64,000 nt of DNA. Origin: Lutimaribacter pacificus (GTDB taxonomy: Bacteria > Pseudomonadota > Alphaproteobacteria > Rhodobacterales > Rhodobacteraceae). The position numbers were made by a program, and so were the translations under genes. This document shows positions 9,814 through 19,420 of the stretch, piece after piece. Positions within the stretch are counted from its first letter, which is position 1, and each line of letters starts with the position of its first letter. The stretch is taken from positions 310,001-374,000 of the forward strand of contig NZ_FQZZ01000002.1 in the NCBI RefSeq assembly GCF_900142185.1. The letters run 5' to 3'. The notes below the pieces were generated by a model that saw only the letters and a list, made by a program, of their open reading frames with translations, had not been told where the DNA came from and searched no databases.

Positions 9814-11550
9814 ATGGGACATCCCGACGGTTTCGCGGCGCGCTGGACGCGCTGGATGCACCGCGTATACGCGCGGCTCAGCACGCTTGCGCGGCCGGCC
9901 ACCGGTTTCGTCAGCCAGCCCGAACCGCGCACGGTGGGCAGTTTCGCCCGGGGCCGGCAACTGGTGGCGGGTAATTACCTGTTTGCGGGCTACCTGGTCG
10001 AAGGCGGTGAAACCGGGATCTGGGATGTCAAATCGCCCGCCGCGATCTTTGACGAGGACCTGCACGGTTTCACCTGGCTCGACGATCTGGCGGCCGTTGG
10101 CGATGTGCCGGCCCGCGCGCGGGCGCAGGCGTGGCTGTGGACATGGATCGACCGCTTCGGCGCCGGGCAGGGGCCGGGCTGGACGCCCGACCTGACCGGG
10201 CGGCGCGTGATTCGCTGGATTCATCACGCGATCTTCGTTCTGCGCGGACAGGAACGCGACGCGTCCGAGGCATTCTATCGCTCGCTGGCGCAGCAGACGA
10301 TCTTTCTGGCGCGGCGCTGGCCGGCCACCACGCCCGGCCTGCCCCGGTTCGAGGCGCTGACCGGGCTGATCTATGCCGGGCTGTCGCTTGAGGGGATGGA
10401 AAAGCACGTCGCCCCGGCCACCCGTGCGCTGGAACGCGAATGCCGCCGGCAGGTGGACGACCAGGGCGGTATCCCCACCCGCAACCCCGAAGAACTGCTT
10501 GAGGTCTTTACCCTGCTGACATGGGCCGCCGCCGCGCTGGAGGAAAGCGACCGGCCGGTGCAGCCCGAGCTGCGCGCCGCCATCGACCGGATCGCGCCGA
10601 CGCTGCGCACCCTGCGCCACGCCGATGGCGGACTGGCGCGGTTCCATGGCGGCGGGCGGGGCCTCGACGGGCGGCTGGACGCGGCGCTGGCCGCCTCGGG
10701 CGTCAAAAGCCGCACGCCCGACGGGTTGTCGATGGGCTTTGCCCGGCTCAGCGCGGGGCGCACCAGCGTCGTCGTCGATGCCGCCCCGCCGCCGAAAGGC
10801 GCCGCCTCGCGCTCGGCCCATGCCTCGACGCTGGCGTTCGAGCTGACGTCGGGCCGCAGGCCGGTGGTGGTGAATTGCGGATCGGGCGCCAGTTTCGGGC
10901 AGGAATGGCGCCGCGCAGGCCGGGCCACGGCCAGCCATTCGACGCTGTCGATCTCGGGCTATTCCAGCGCGCGTTTCGGGGCGTCGGGGCAGCGGGGCGA
11001 CTGGCTGACCGATGCGCCCACCCATGTCCCGATCGAGATCGGGCAGGCCTCCGACGGGATGCGGTTTCAGGGCGGGCATGACGGGTACCTGCGCACCCAC
11101 GGGCTGACCCACGCCCGGACGCTGGAGCTGACATTCGACGGGCGCGGCATGGCGGGCGAGGACCTGCTGGTCGCGCTGGACGAGGCGGGCAAGCGGCAAT
11201 TCGATCACGTGCTGGACGGTGCGCAATTGCAGGGCGTGCCCTTCGACATCCGTTTTCACCTGCACCCCGAGGTCGACGCCACGCTGGACATGGGCGGCGC
11301 CGCGATCAGCCTGGCGCTGAAAAGCGGCGAGCTTTGGGTGTTTCGCCATGACGGCAAGGCCGAAATGCATCTCGATCCCAGTGTTTACCTCGAAAAAGGC
11401 CGGTTGCGGCCGCGTGCGTGCAAACAAATCGTTTTATCCGCCCGCGCAATCGACTATGCGACCCGCATCCGGTGGTCGCTGGCCAAGGCGCAGGACACGC
11501 CCATCAGCATCCGCGACACGCACCGGGACGAGCTGGATTTGACCGAATGA
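9814..11550 (+). CDS. Heparinase II/III family protein
   Basis: The 578-residue product has the family's two parts: an alpha/alpha toroid-like N-terminal half (about 60-330, with [13 protein letters not shown] and [11 protein letters not shown]) and a beta-sandwich C-terminal half containing the conserved [11 protein letters not shown]...VVNCGSGA block followed by SHSTLSI. Members cleave uronic-acid polysaccharides, but the roseobacter proteins next to purH are uncharacterised. No convincing signal peptide is seen; the N-terminus is basic and amphipathic. It ends 16 bp before purH on the same strand, and this pairing is common in the family, so cotranscription with purH is likely. Confidence 0.85.
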   Translation: MGHPDGFAARWTRWMHRVYARLSTLARPATGFVSQPEPRTVGSFARGRQLVAGNYLFAGYLVEGGETGIWDVKSPAAIFDEDLHGFTWLDDLAAVGDVPARARAQAWLWTWIDRFGAGQGPGWTPDLTGRRVIRWIHHAIFVLRGQERDASEAFYRSLAQQTIFLARRWPATTPGLPRFEALTGLIYAGLSLEGMEKHVAPATRALERECRRQVDDQGGIPTRNPEELLEVFTLLTWAAAALEESDRPVQPELRAAIDRIAPTLRTLRHADGGLARFHGGGRGLDGRLDAALAASGVKSRTPDGLSMGFARLSAGRTSVVVDAAPPPKGAASRSAHASTLAFELTSGRRPVVVNCGSGASFGQEWRRAGRATASHSTLSISGYSSARFGASGQRGDWLTDAPTHVPIEIGQASDGMRFQGGHDGYLRTHGLTHARTLELTFDGRGMAGEDLLVALDEAGKRQFDHVLDGAQLQGVPFDIRFHLHPEVDATLDMGGAAISLALKSGELWVFRHDGKAEMHLDPSVYLEKGRLRPRACKQIVLSARAIDYATRIRWSLAKAQDTPISIRDTHRDELDLTE

Positions 11551-11566
11551 ACCGGAGCCTGACCCC

Positions 11567-13159
11567 ATGACGACCGACCTGCATCCCATCCGCCGCGCGC
11601 TGCTTTCCGTATCCGACAAGACCGGGCTGGTCGAGCTTGCGCAGGCGCTGGCCGCGCGCGGGGTCGAACTGCTGTCGACGGGCGGCACGGCCAGGGCGAT
11701 GCGCGATGCCGGGCTGACGGTGCGGGACGTGTCCGAGGTGACGGGCTTTCCCGAGATGATGGATGGCCGGGTCAAGACGCTGCACCCGGTGGTGCATGGC
11801 GGCCTTCTGGCGCTGCGCGACAACGAGGCCCATATGGGCGCGGCCACCGCGCACGGGATCAGGGAAATCGACCTGCTGGTGGTAAACCTCTACCCGTTCG
11901 AGGAAACGGTCGCCAAGGGCGCCGATTACGACACCTGCATCGAGAACATCGATATCGGCGGCCCCGCGATGATCCGCGCGGCGGCCAAGAATCACCGCTT
12001 CGTCAACGTGGTGGTGGATGTCGAGGATTACGCCCCGCTGCTGGCCGAACTGGACGCCAATGACGGACAGACCTCTTACACCTTCCGGCAGCGGTTGGCG
12101 CAGACCGCCTATGCCCGCACCGGCGCCTATGACGCGGCGGTCAGCACCTGGATGGCGGATGCCATCGGCGACACCGCGCCGCGCCGCCGCGTGGTGGCGG
12201 GCACACTGGCGCAAACCCTGCGCTACGGCGAGAACCCGCATCAGAAGGCCGCGTTCTACACCGATGGCAGCGACCGCCCCGGCGTGGCCACGGCCCGGCA
12301 GTTGCAGGGCAAGGAACTGTCCTACAACAACATCAACGACACCGACGCGGCCTTTGAACTGGTCAGCGAGTTCCTGCCCGCCGACGGGCCGGCCTGCGCG
12401 ATCATCAAGCACGCCAACCCCTGCGGCGTGGCGCGTGGTGCGTCGCTGAAAGAGGCATATATGCGCGCCTTCGATTGCGACCGGACCAGCGCGTTCGGCG
12501 GGATCATCGCGCTGAACAACATCCTGGATGCCGACACCGCCGAAGAGATCGCAAGGATCTTTACCGAGGTGGTGATCGCCCCCGGTGCCGATCAGGGCGC
12601 GCGCGACATATTCGCCGCCAAGAAGAACCTGCGCCTGCTGATCACCCCCGGCCTTGCCAATCCGGCGGCGGGCGGCATGGCCTTCAAGCAGGTGTCGGGC
12701 GGGATGCTGGTGCAGGACAAGGACAATGGCCGGATCGAGGCGGGCGACCTGAAGGTCGTGACCAAACGCGCCCCCGATGACCGGGAACTGGCCGATCTGC
12801 TGTTCGCCTGGAAGGTGGCCAAGCACGTCAAGTCGAACGCCATCGTCTATGTCAGGGACGGGGCGACCGTGGGCGTGGGCGCGGGCCAGATGAGCCGCGT
12901 CGACAGCTCGACCATCGCGGCGCTGAAAGCGCGCCGCATGGCCGAGGAACTGGGCCTGCCGGACACGCCGGCCAAGGGCTCGGTCGTGGCGTCGGACGCG
13001 TTCTTTCCCTTTGCCGACGGCCTGCTGGCCGCGGCCGAGGCCGGCGCGACGGCGGTGATCCAGCCCGGCGGCTCGATGCGCGACGACGAGGTGATCAAGG
13101 CCGCGGACGAGGCCGGGCTGGCCATGGTATTCACGGGCATGCGCCACTTCCGGCACTAG
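11567..13159 (+). CDS. purH: Bifunctional AICAR formyltransferase/IMP cyclohydrolase
   Basis: A 530-residue enzyme catalysing the last two steps of IMP synthesis. The N-terminal cyclohydrolase part (about 1-200) shows the MGS-like start ([17 protein letters not shown], then STGGTA) and [11 protein letters not shown]. The C-terminal transformylase shows [13 protein letters not shown], the catalytic KHANPCG and the C-terminal [10 protein letters not shown] plus [13 protein letters not shown]. All expected blocks are present and full length. It sits between the heparinase-like gene and lspA on one strand with small gaps. Confidence 0.97.
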   Translation: MTTDLHPIRRALLSVSDKTGLVELAQALAARGVELLSTGGTARAMRDAGLTVRDVSEVTGFPEMMDGRVKTLHPVVHGGLLALRDNEAHMGAATAHGIREIDLLVVNLYPFEETVAKGADYDTCIENIDIGGPAMIRAAAKNHRFVNVVVDVEDYAPLLAELDANDGQTSYTFRQRLAQTAYARTGAYDAAVSTWMADAIGDTAPRRRVVAGTLAQTLRYGENPHQKAAFYTDGSDRPGVATARQLQGKELSYNNINDTDAAFELVSEFLPADGPACAIIKHANPCGVARGASLKEAYMRAFDCDRTSAFGGIIALNNILDADTAEEIARIFTEVVIAPGADQGARDIFAAKKNLRLLITPGLANPAAGGMAFKQVSGGMLVQDKDNGRIEAGDLKVVTKRAPDDRELADLLFAWKVAKHVKSNAIVYVRDGATVGVGAGQMSRVDSSTIAALKARRMAEELGLPDTPAKGSVVASDAFFPFADGLLAAAEAGATAVIQPGGSMRDDEVIKAADEAGLAMVFTGMRHFRH

Positions 13160-13231
13160 GGCCGGGGGCGCGTGCCCTCAACACGCCAAGCGCCGGTAAC
13201 GGGCGCGGGCACAGAGGCAGGAGGACGCGCC

Positions 13232-13714
13232 ATGCGTCTGGTATTCTGGGTAGGGTTCTGGACCTTCCTTCTGGATCAGGCGACCAAGTATCTGGTCGTC
13301 CACTGGCTGAATCTGCGCACCCTGCACGAGATCGACGTGCTGCCGCCCTTTCTCAACCTGCGCATGGCGTGGAACTACGGGATCAATTTCGGCCTGCTGG
13401 GCGATGCATCGGCGGCGACGCGCTGGGTGCTGATCGCGGTGGCGCTGATCGTGGCGGGCGGCGTGATCTGGTGGGTGCGCCGCGATCCGCCGGGGCGCTG
13501 GGGCTATGCCGCGGCAGGGCTGATGGTGGGCGGCGCGCTGGGCAATGTCGTGGATCGGCTGCTTTACGGCGCGGTGGCGGATTTCCTCAACATGTCCTGC
13601 TGCGGGTTCGAGAACCCGTATGCCTTCAACGTGGCCGATATCGCGGTTTTCGCCGGGGCCTTTGGCCTGATCCTGTTCACGGGCAGGAAGGACGCGCCGA
13701 AAAACGCCCCGTGA
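13232..13714 (+). CDS. lspA: Lipoprotein signal peptidase (signal peptidase II)
   Basis: A 160-residue inner-membrane aspartyl protease that removes leaders from prolipoproteins. Four membrane segments are visible. The family blocks are LDQATKYLV near the N-terminus, WNYGINFG in the first periplasmic loop, and the two catalytic Asp motifs NVVDRLLYGAVADF and FNVADIAVFAG. The ATG at 13232 follows GGAGGACGCGCC. An in-frame upstream start exists but adds 20 residues with no family support. Its presence is consistent with the several predicted lipoproteins in this window. Confidence 0.95.
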   Translation: MRLVFWVGFWTFLLDQATKYLVVHWLNLRTLHEIDVLPPFLNLRMAWNYGINFGLLGDASAATRWVLIAVALIVAGGVIWWVRRDPPGRWGYAAAGLMVGGALGNVVDRLLYGAVADFLNMSCCGFENPYAFNVADIAVFAGAFGLILFTGRKDAPKNAP

Positions 13715-13764
13715 CGCGGCCCGCGATATCGGATATGGCTCGGACACAAAGACGGAGAGGGGCG

Positions 13765-14289
13765 ATGCGGATCACGCGCGCGAGCATGGGATTGGTTCTG
13801 GTTCTGGCGGTTGCCGCCTGCGCCCGCGGCGACCGCGAGGTCGATCTGCGGCAGTTGCGATCGATGGATAACGGGCCCGACGAATTCTCGGTCCTGCCCT
13901 CGAAACCGCTGCAGGCGCCCGACAGCTATGCCGCCCTTCCCGCGCCCACGCCGGGCGGTCGCAACCTTGTCGACCAGAACCCGGTGGGCGATGCGGTGGC
14001 CAGCCTGGGCGGCCGGCCCGCGGCGCTGGATGCCACCGGCGTGCCCGCCTCTGATGGCGCGCTTGTCCAGCACGCCAGCCGCAACGGCGTGCCGGGCAAT
14101 ATCCGCCAGACCGTCGCGCAGGAGGATGAGGAATTCCGCCAGCGCCGTGGCCGGTTCCAGAAATGGCGGATCTTCATCAAGAACAAGTATAACGAAGTCT
14201 ACAGCAACCAGAAGCTCGACTCGGTGCAGACCAACCAGGCCTATCGCCGCGTCGGTGTGCCCACGCCATCGGCCCCGCCGACCCGCTGA
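13765..14289 (+). CDS. DUF3035-family lipoprotein
   Basis: A 174-residue predicted lipoprotein: hydrophobic leader, lipobox LAVAAC (Cys about 19), then LRQLRSMDNGPDEFSVLPSKPL, which is the conserved opening of DUF3035, a family found mainly in alphaproteobacteria. The middle is Pro/Gly-rich and the C-terminal third is basic and helical (RGRFQKWRIFIKNKYNEVY). It lies 50 bp after lspA. Function is unknown; the FSVLPSKPL/P pattern recalls proteins that organise envelope complexes, but that is only a guess. Confidence 0.82.
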   Translation: MRITRASMGLVLVLAVAACARGDREVDLRQLRSMDNGPDEFSVLPSKPLQAPDSYAALPAPTPGGRNLVDQNPVGDAVASLGGRPAALDATGVPASDGALVQHASRNGVPGNIRQTVAQEDEEFRQRRGRFQKWRIFIKNKYNEVYSNQKLDSVQTNQAYRRVGVPTPSAPPTR

Positions 14290-14314
14290 CGCCTCACAAC
14301 AGCGTCAGCGGTGC

Positions 14315-14342
14315 TTGCGGCGCGCGGGCTGTGGCGTATCTT
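14315..14342 (+). promoter_or_regulatory. Candidate sigma-70 promoter of the M16 peptidase pair
   Basis: TTGCGG (14315-14320) and TATCTT (14337-14342), 16 bp apart, lie 29 bp before the first M16 ATG. A strong AGGAGG ribosome site follows at 14359-14364. Confidence 0.45.
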
Positions 14343-14371
14343 GGGCCAAGTAACCTTCAGGAGGTCTGCCG

Positions 14372-15703
14372 ATGCTGCGTCTTGTCGCGCTCATGTTCGG
14401 TCTTGTCGCGCTGGCCCATCCGGCCCTGGCGCGGGACGACGTCACGACATTCACCCTCGATAACGGCATGGAGGTGGTGGTGATCGAGGATCACCGCGCG
14501 CCGGTCGTGGTGCACATGGTCTGGTATCGCGCCGGATCGGCGGATGAGCCGCCCGGCAGTTCGGGCGTGGCGCATTTCCTGGAACACCTGCTGTTCAAGG
14601 GCACCGATACATTGGCCCCGGGCGAGTTCTCGGCCACCGTGGCGCGCAACGGCGGGTCGGACAACGCCTTTACCAGTTACGACTACACCGCCTATTACCA
14701 GCGCGTCGCCGCCGACCGGCTGGGCCTGATGATGCAGATGGAGGCGGACCGGATGGTCAACCTGAAACTGTCCCGGCAGGATATCGCGACCGAGCGCGAC
14801 GTGATCATCGAGGAACGCAACCAGCGGGTCGAGAACGATCCCTCCTCGCTGTTTCGCGAACAGAAGAACGCGGCGCAATACCTCAACCATCGCTACGGCG
14901 TCCCCGTCATCGGCTGGCGGCACGAGATGGAGGCGCTGGATCAGGCCAAGGCGCGGGCGTTCTATGACCGCTACTACGCGCCCAACAACGCGGTTCTGGT
15001 CGTCGCGGGCGACGTGCAGCCCGACGAGGTGCGCGCGCTGGCCGAACAGCATTACGGCCCGCTGGCCGCCAATCCCGACCTGCCCGCCCGGGCCCGCCCG
15101 CAGGAACCGCCGCAGACCTCGGAGCGGCGCATGGTGTTCCGCGATGCGCGCGTGGCGCAGCCCTATGTCAGCCGTTCCTACCTTGCGCCCGAGCGTGACA
15201 GCGGCGCGCAGGACCGGGCCGCGGCGCTGTCGATCCTGTCGGATATCCTTGGCGGGGGCACCACCAGCGTCCTGACCGAAAAGCTGCAATTCGAGGACAA
15301 GATCGCCGTGTTCACCGGCGCCTATTACAGCGGCGGTTCGCTGGACGACACGACCTTCGATCTTGTCATCGTGCCCGCCCCCGGCGTAACGCTGGAAGAG
15401 GCCGAGGCGGCGCTGGATCGCGCGCTGGCCGAATTCCTTGAAACCGGCGTCGATCCCGAACAGCTGGACCGCATCAAGATGCAGGTCCGCGCCAGCCAGA
15501 TCTACGCGCGCGACAATGTCGAAACGCTGGCCAACCAGTATGGCCGCGCCCTGACGCAGGGCCTGACCGTCGAGGATGTGCAGGCCTGGCCGGACGTGTT
15601 GCAGGCAGTGACCGCCGACGACGTGATGGAGGCCGCCCGCGCCGTGTTCGACCGGCGCACATCGGTGACCGGCTACCTGATGGCAGAGGAGGTGACGCAA
15701 TGA
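14372..15703 (+). CDS. M16 family zinc metallopeptidase, catalytic-type subunit
   Basis: The 443-residue product has a cleavable signal peptide (about 1-20, ending ALA) and is predicted to act in the periplasm. It carries the inverted zinc motif HxxEH as HFLEH (H68, E71, H72) with the distal Glu in the E-R-D-V-I-I-E-E-R-N block (about 147). This is the pitrilysin/processing-peptidase-beta pattern. Pairing with the following M16 protein, which lacks HxxEH, mirrors two-subunit M16B peptidases. The overlap is 4 bp (ATGA at 15700), which implies translational coupling and equal expression. Substrates are unknown. Confidence 0.9.
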   Translation: MLRLVALMFGLVALAHPALARDDVTTFTLDNGMEVVVIEDHRAPVVVHMVWYRAGSADEPPGSSGVAHFLEHLLFKGTDTLAPGEFSATVARNGGSDNAFTSYDYTAYYQRVAADRLGLMMQMEADRMVNLKLSRQDIATERDVIIEERNQRVENDPSSLFREQKNAAQYLNHRYGVPVIGWRHEMEALDQAKARAFYDRYYAPNNAVLVVAGDVQPDEVRALAEQHYGPLAANPDLPARARPQEPPQTSERRMVFRDARVAQPYVSRSYLAPERDSGAQDRAAALSILSDILGGGTTSVLTEKLQFEDKIAVFTGAYYSGGSLDDTTFDLVIVPAPGVTLEEAEAALDRALAEFLETGVDPEQLDRIKMQVRASQIYARDNVETLANQYGRALTQGLTVEDVQAWPDVLQAVTADDVMEAARAVFDRRTSVTGYLMAEEVTQ

Positions 15704-17013
15704 TCCGCCTGATCTGGGCTGCCGTTCTGATCCTGGCCGCGCTGCCCGCGCGCGCCGAGGTCGATATCCACGAGGTTACGACACCCGGCGGCATCACCGC
15801 CTGGCTGGTCGAGGAACAGTCGATCCCCTTCACTGCGCTGGAAATCCGCTTTCGCGGCGGCGCGGTGCTGGATGCGCCGGACAAGAAGGGTGCGACCAGC
15901 CTGATGGTGTCGCTGCTGGAGGAAGGCGCCGGCGATCTGGACGCCCGCGCCTTCGCCAAGGCGGCCGAGTCGCTGGCCGCCTCGTTCCGCTACGATATTT
16001 CCGACGATACCGTGCGGGTGTCTGCCAGGTTCCTGACCGAGAACCGCGATCAGGCGGCGGCGCTCTTGCGTGACAGCCTGGTCAGCCCCCGTTTCGATGA
16101 GGACGCGGTGGAACGCGTGCGCGCGCAATTGCTGTCGATTTTGCAATCCAACGAAAAGGACCCGCGCAACATTGCCGGTCGGCGGTTCGATGCGATGGTC
16201 TATGGCGACCACCCCTATGGCCTGCCGCAGGACGGCACGGTCGAAACCGTTTCCGCCCTGACCCGCGACGACCTGCTGGCCGCGCACAAGGGCGCGCTGG
16301 CGCGCGACCGGATCTATGTCGGCGCGGTGGGCGATATCACGCCCGAGGAGCTGTCGGCGCTGCTCGACGACCTGCTGGGCGACCTGCCGGCGACCGGCGC
16401 ACCGCTGCCCGGCCCGGCACAGGTGGCGCTGGATGGCGGCACCCATGTCGAGCCGTTCCCCACGCCGCAATCCGTCGCCGTGTTCGGTCAGCCGGGGATC
16501 GACCGCGACGATCCCGATTTCTTTGCCGCCTTCGTGCTGGATCACATCCTTGGCGGCGGATCGTTCGAAAGCCGCCTGATGCAGGAGGTGCGTGAAAAAC
16601 GCGGGCTGACCTATGGCGTCTATTCCTACCTTGTCGACAAGGACCAGGCGCAGCTTTGGCAGGGGGCGGTGTCGTCGGCCAACGACCGCGTGGCCGAGGC
16701 CATCCAGGTGATCCGCGACGAATGGCGGAAACTGCGCGACAGCGGTGTCTCCGCCGAGGAACTGCAGGATGCCAAGACCTACCTGACCGGCGCCTACCCG
16801 CTGCGGTTCGACGGCAACGGCCCGATCGCCAACATCATCGTGGCGATGCAGATGGAGGGGCTGCCGATCGACTATATCGCCACCCGCAACGACAAGGTCG
16901 AGGCGGTGACGCTGGACGATATCAACCGCGTGGCGAAAGAACTGCTGGACCCCGACCGGCTGACCTTCGTGGTGGTCGGTCAGCCCGAGGGGCTGGAACC
17001 GGCGGCGAACTGA
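15700..17013 (+). CDS. M16 family peptidase-like protein, non-catalytic subunit
   Basis: A 437-residue secreted protein (signal peptide about 1-19, ending ARA). It has the two-lobed M16 fold but no HxxEH: the corresponding position reads ATSLMVSLLEEGAGD. It keeps the C-terminal Arg/Tyr region (REKRGLTYGVYSY) that helps bind substrate in the partner's active site. This matches the alpha-like subunit of heterodimeric M16B peptidases. Its ATG overlaps the stop codon of the catalytic subunit by 4 bp. It converges on the aldehyde dehydrogenase gene with only 15 bp between stop codons. Confidence 0.88.
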   Translation: MIRLIWAAVLILAALPARAEVDIHEVTTPGGITAWLVEEQSIPFTALEIRFRGGAVLDAPDKKGATSLMVSLLEEGAGDLDARAFAKAAESLAASFRYDISDDTVRVSARFLTENRDQAAALLRDSLVSPRFDEDAVERVRAQLLSILQSNEKDPRNIAGRRFDAMVYGDHPYGLPQDGTVETVSALTRDDLLAAHKGALARDRIYVGAVGDITPEELSALLDDLLGDLPATGAPLPGPAQVALDGGTHVEPFPTPQSVAVFGQPGIDRDDPDFFAAFVLDHILGGGSFESRLMQEVREKRGLTYGVYSYLVDKDQAQLWQGAVSSANDRVAEAIQVIRDEWRKLRDSGVSAEELQDAKTYLTGAYPLRFDGNGPIANIIVAMQMEGLPIDYIATRNDKVEAVTLDDINRVAKELLDPDRLTFVVVGQPEGLEPAAN

Positions 17014-17028
17014 CCGGCGGGCGGGCCG

Positions 17029-19389
17029 TCATTCGCCATAGGGCACCCAGATCGTCCTGACCTCGGTCGCGGCCTCAAGGAACGCGTGCCCCTCGCCCTC
17101 GGCACCCGCCCAGTCGCGGGCGCGGGTATGGTTCACCCATGTGCGTTTCAGGGTGGCGGCGCTGTCGGCCTCGATCCGGGCGGACAGGTCGGTCGAGGAA
17201 AACGACCACAGCGCATCGACACCCGCATGCTGCGCCAGCGTCGGGGCCAGCTCGGCATGGCTGCCGGTCAGGATGTTGACCACGCCGCCCGGCATGTCCG
17301 AGGTATCGAGCACCTGGTAGAAATCCGTCGCCGCCAGCGGAAACGGCTCGGACGCGACCAGCACGCAGCGATTGCCCATCGCCACCGCCGGCCCCATGAC
17401 CGAGACCAGCCCCAGCAGCGGCGCCTCGTCCGGGCACAGCGCGCCGATCACCCCCACGGGCGACCGCATCGCCATCGCCACGCCACGCAGCGGTACGCCC
17501 TTGACCCGGCCATCGAACTTGTCGGCCCAGGCGGCCCAGGTGAACAGGCGTCGGATACTCGCCCCGACCTCCTCCGCGCCCTTGCGCCCGCCTGTCATCG
17601 CGTCGATGCGATGGGCGAATTCCCCGGCGCGGGCCGACAGGTTCTCGGCGATGTAATACAGGATCTGCGCGCGGGCGTGCCCGGTGGTTTTCGCCCAGCC
17701 CGCGGCCCCCGCCGCCGCCTCGACCGCGTTGCGGATGTCCTTGCGGTTGGCAATGGGCACCTCGCCCAGAACCGCGCGGTTCTTGCCGTAAACCGCGCGG
17801 GTATAGCCGCCATCGGGCCGCGCCTGCCTGCCCCCGATATAGAGCTTGGCGGTGCGGTCGATGCCCTCGGGGTCGGCGCCGTTTCCGGCGAAGGGGTCGA
17901 TCCGCGCCAGCGGTTTCGTCTTGCGGTCGGGCCGCAGGTAGGCGCGCAGCCCTTCCCAGCCGCCCTCGCGCCCGAAGCCGCTTTCGCGCATCCCGCCAAA
18001 GGGCGCGGCGGCGTCGAACAGGTTGGTGGCGTTCACCCAGATCACGCCCGCCGCCAGTTTCGGCGCGACATCCAGCGCAAGGTTCAGGTTCTCCGACCAC
18101 AGGCTTGCCGCCAGCCCGTAGCGCGTGTCATTGGCCAGCTCCACCGCCTCGGCCGGGGTGCGGAAACTGGTCGAGACCAGCACCGGGCCAAAGATTTCCT
18201 CCTGCATCAGCGGATCGCTGGGCGACAGGCCGGTGATCAGGGTGGGCGGATAGAAACAGCCCTGCGCGGGCAGTTGCGCGTTCAACTGGTGCACGGTGCC
18301 GGTGGAACAATCCGCCACCATCCGCGCGATGCGGTCGCGCTGCACCGGGTCGACGATGGCGCCCACGTCGATGGATTTGTCCAGCGGGTCGCCGATGCGC
18401 AGCTTGTCCATCCGCGCGCGCAGGCGGTTGTGGAACTCGTCGGCCACGCCTTCCTGCACGATCAGGCGCGACCCGGCGCAGCAGACCTGCCCGCCATTGA
18501 ACCAGATCGCATCCACCAGCCCCTCGACCGCGCTGTCGAGATCGGCATCGTCGAACACGATGTAAGGGGATTTCCCGCCCAGCTCCAGCGTCAGCGGCTT
18601 GCCCTGCCCGGCGGTGGCGCGGCGGATCGCGCGGCCCACCTCGGTCGAGCCGGTAAAGGCCACCTTGTCGATACCGTCATGCGCCACGATCATCTCGCCC
18701 ACCGCGCCATCGCCGGTGACGATGTTCACAACGCCCCGGGGCAGCCCCGCGCGCCGGCAGATATCGGCGAACAGGAGTGCGGTAAGCGAGGTGTATTCCG
18801 CCGGTTTCAGCACCACGGTATTGCCTGCCGCCAGCGCCGGGGCGACCTTCCACGCCAGCATCAGCAGGGGGAAGTTCCACGGGATCACCTGCCCGCAGAC
18901 GCCATGCGGCGCCATCCCCGGCAGTTCGCTGTCCATCAGCTGCGCCAGCCCGGCATGGTGATAGAAATGCCGGTGCACCAGCGGCACGTCGATATCGCGG
19001 CTTTCGCGGATCGGCTTGCCGTTATCCATCGTTTCCAGCACTGCGAACAGGCGCGCGTGTTTCTGGATCATCCGCGCCAGCGCATACAGATGCCGCGCAC
19101 GGCCGTGCCCGCCCAGCCGCACCCATTTCGGCTGTGCCTTGCGGGCGGCGGCCACGGCGGCATCCACATCCGCCGCACTGGCCTGCGTCAGCGTCGCCAG
19201 CACCTCGCCCGTGGCGGGGTTGCGGCTGTCGAACCCGTCGCCGGGATCGGTGAAGGCGCCGTCGATGAAATGGCCGAACCGGTCGCCCTGATCGACCAGC
19301 CATGCCAGCGCTTCGGCGGCGCTTTCGGGGGCGGGGCCGTAGTCCATGCTGTCGAAGATCTCTTTAACGGTCATTTCATCGTTCCCCAA
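17029..19389 (-). CDS. Two-domain aldehyde dehydrogenase, ALDH16-like
   Basis: At 786 residues this is far longer than an ordinary ALDH (about 490). The first 480 or so residues form a complete ALDH with LELGGKSPYIV (Glu about 269) and the catalytic GGQVCCAG (C303). The rest (about 500-786) is a second ALDH-like domain that keeps the Rossmann-type phrases (SPVGVIGALCPDEAPLLGL) but has no catalytic Cys loop; where it would fall the text reads TLKRTWVNH. This matches ALDH16, which in Rhodobacteraceae is an active two-domain enzyme with a pseudo-domain. It lies 31 bp downstream of deoC on the same strand, so oxidation of the acetaldehyde released by DeoC is a reasonable inference. Confidence 0.9.
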   Translation of the reverse strand: MGNDEMTVKEIFDSMDYGPAPESAAEALAWLVDQGDRFGHFIDGAFTDPGDGFDSRNPATGEVLATLTQASAADVDAAVAAARKAQPKWVRLGGHGRARHLYALARMIQKHARLFAVLETMDNGKPIRESRDIDVPLVHRHFYHHAGLAQLMDSELPGMAPHGVCGQVIPWNFPLLMLAWKVAPALAAGNTVVLKPAEYTSLTALLFADICRRAGLPRGVVNIVTGDGAVGEMIVAHDGIDKVAFTGSTEVGRAIRRATAGQGKPLTLELGGKSPYIVFDDADLDSAVEGLVDAIWFNGGQVCCAGSRLIVQEGVADEFHNRLRARMDKLRIGDPLDKSIDVGAIVDPVQRDRIARMVADCSTGTVHQLNAQLPAQGCFYPPTLITGLSPSDPLMQEEIFGPVLVSTSFRTPAEAVELANDTRYGLAASLWSENLNLALDVAPKLAAGVIWVNATNLFDAAAPFGGMRESGFGREGGWEGLRAYLRPDRKTKPLARIDPFAGNGADPEGIDRTAKLYIGGRQARPDGGYTRAVYGKNRAVLGEVPIANRKDIRNAVEAAAGAAGWAKTTGHARAQILYYIAENLSARAGEFAHRIDAMTGGRKGAEEVGASIRRLFTWAAWADKFDGRVKGVPLRGVAMAMRSPVGVIGALCPDEAPLLGLVSVMGPAVAMGNRCVLVASEPFPLAATDFYQVLDTSDMPGGVVNILTGSHAELAPTLAQHAGVDALWSFSSTDLSARIEADSAATLKRTWVNHTRARDWAGAEGEGHAFLEAATEVRTIWVPYGE

Positions 19390-19420
19390 GTACTCCTGTT
19401 GCGCCGCCGGATGCGTGCGG

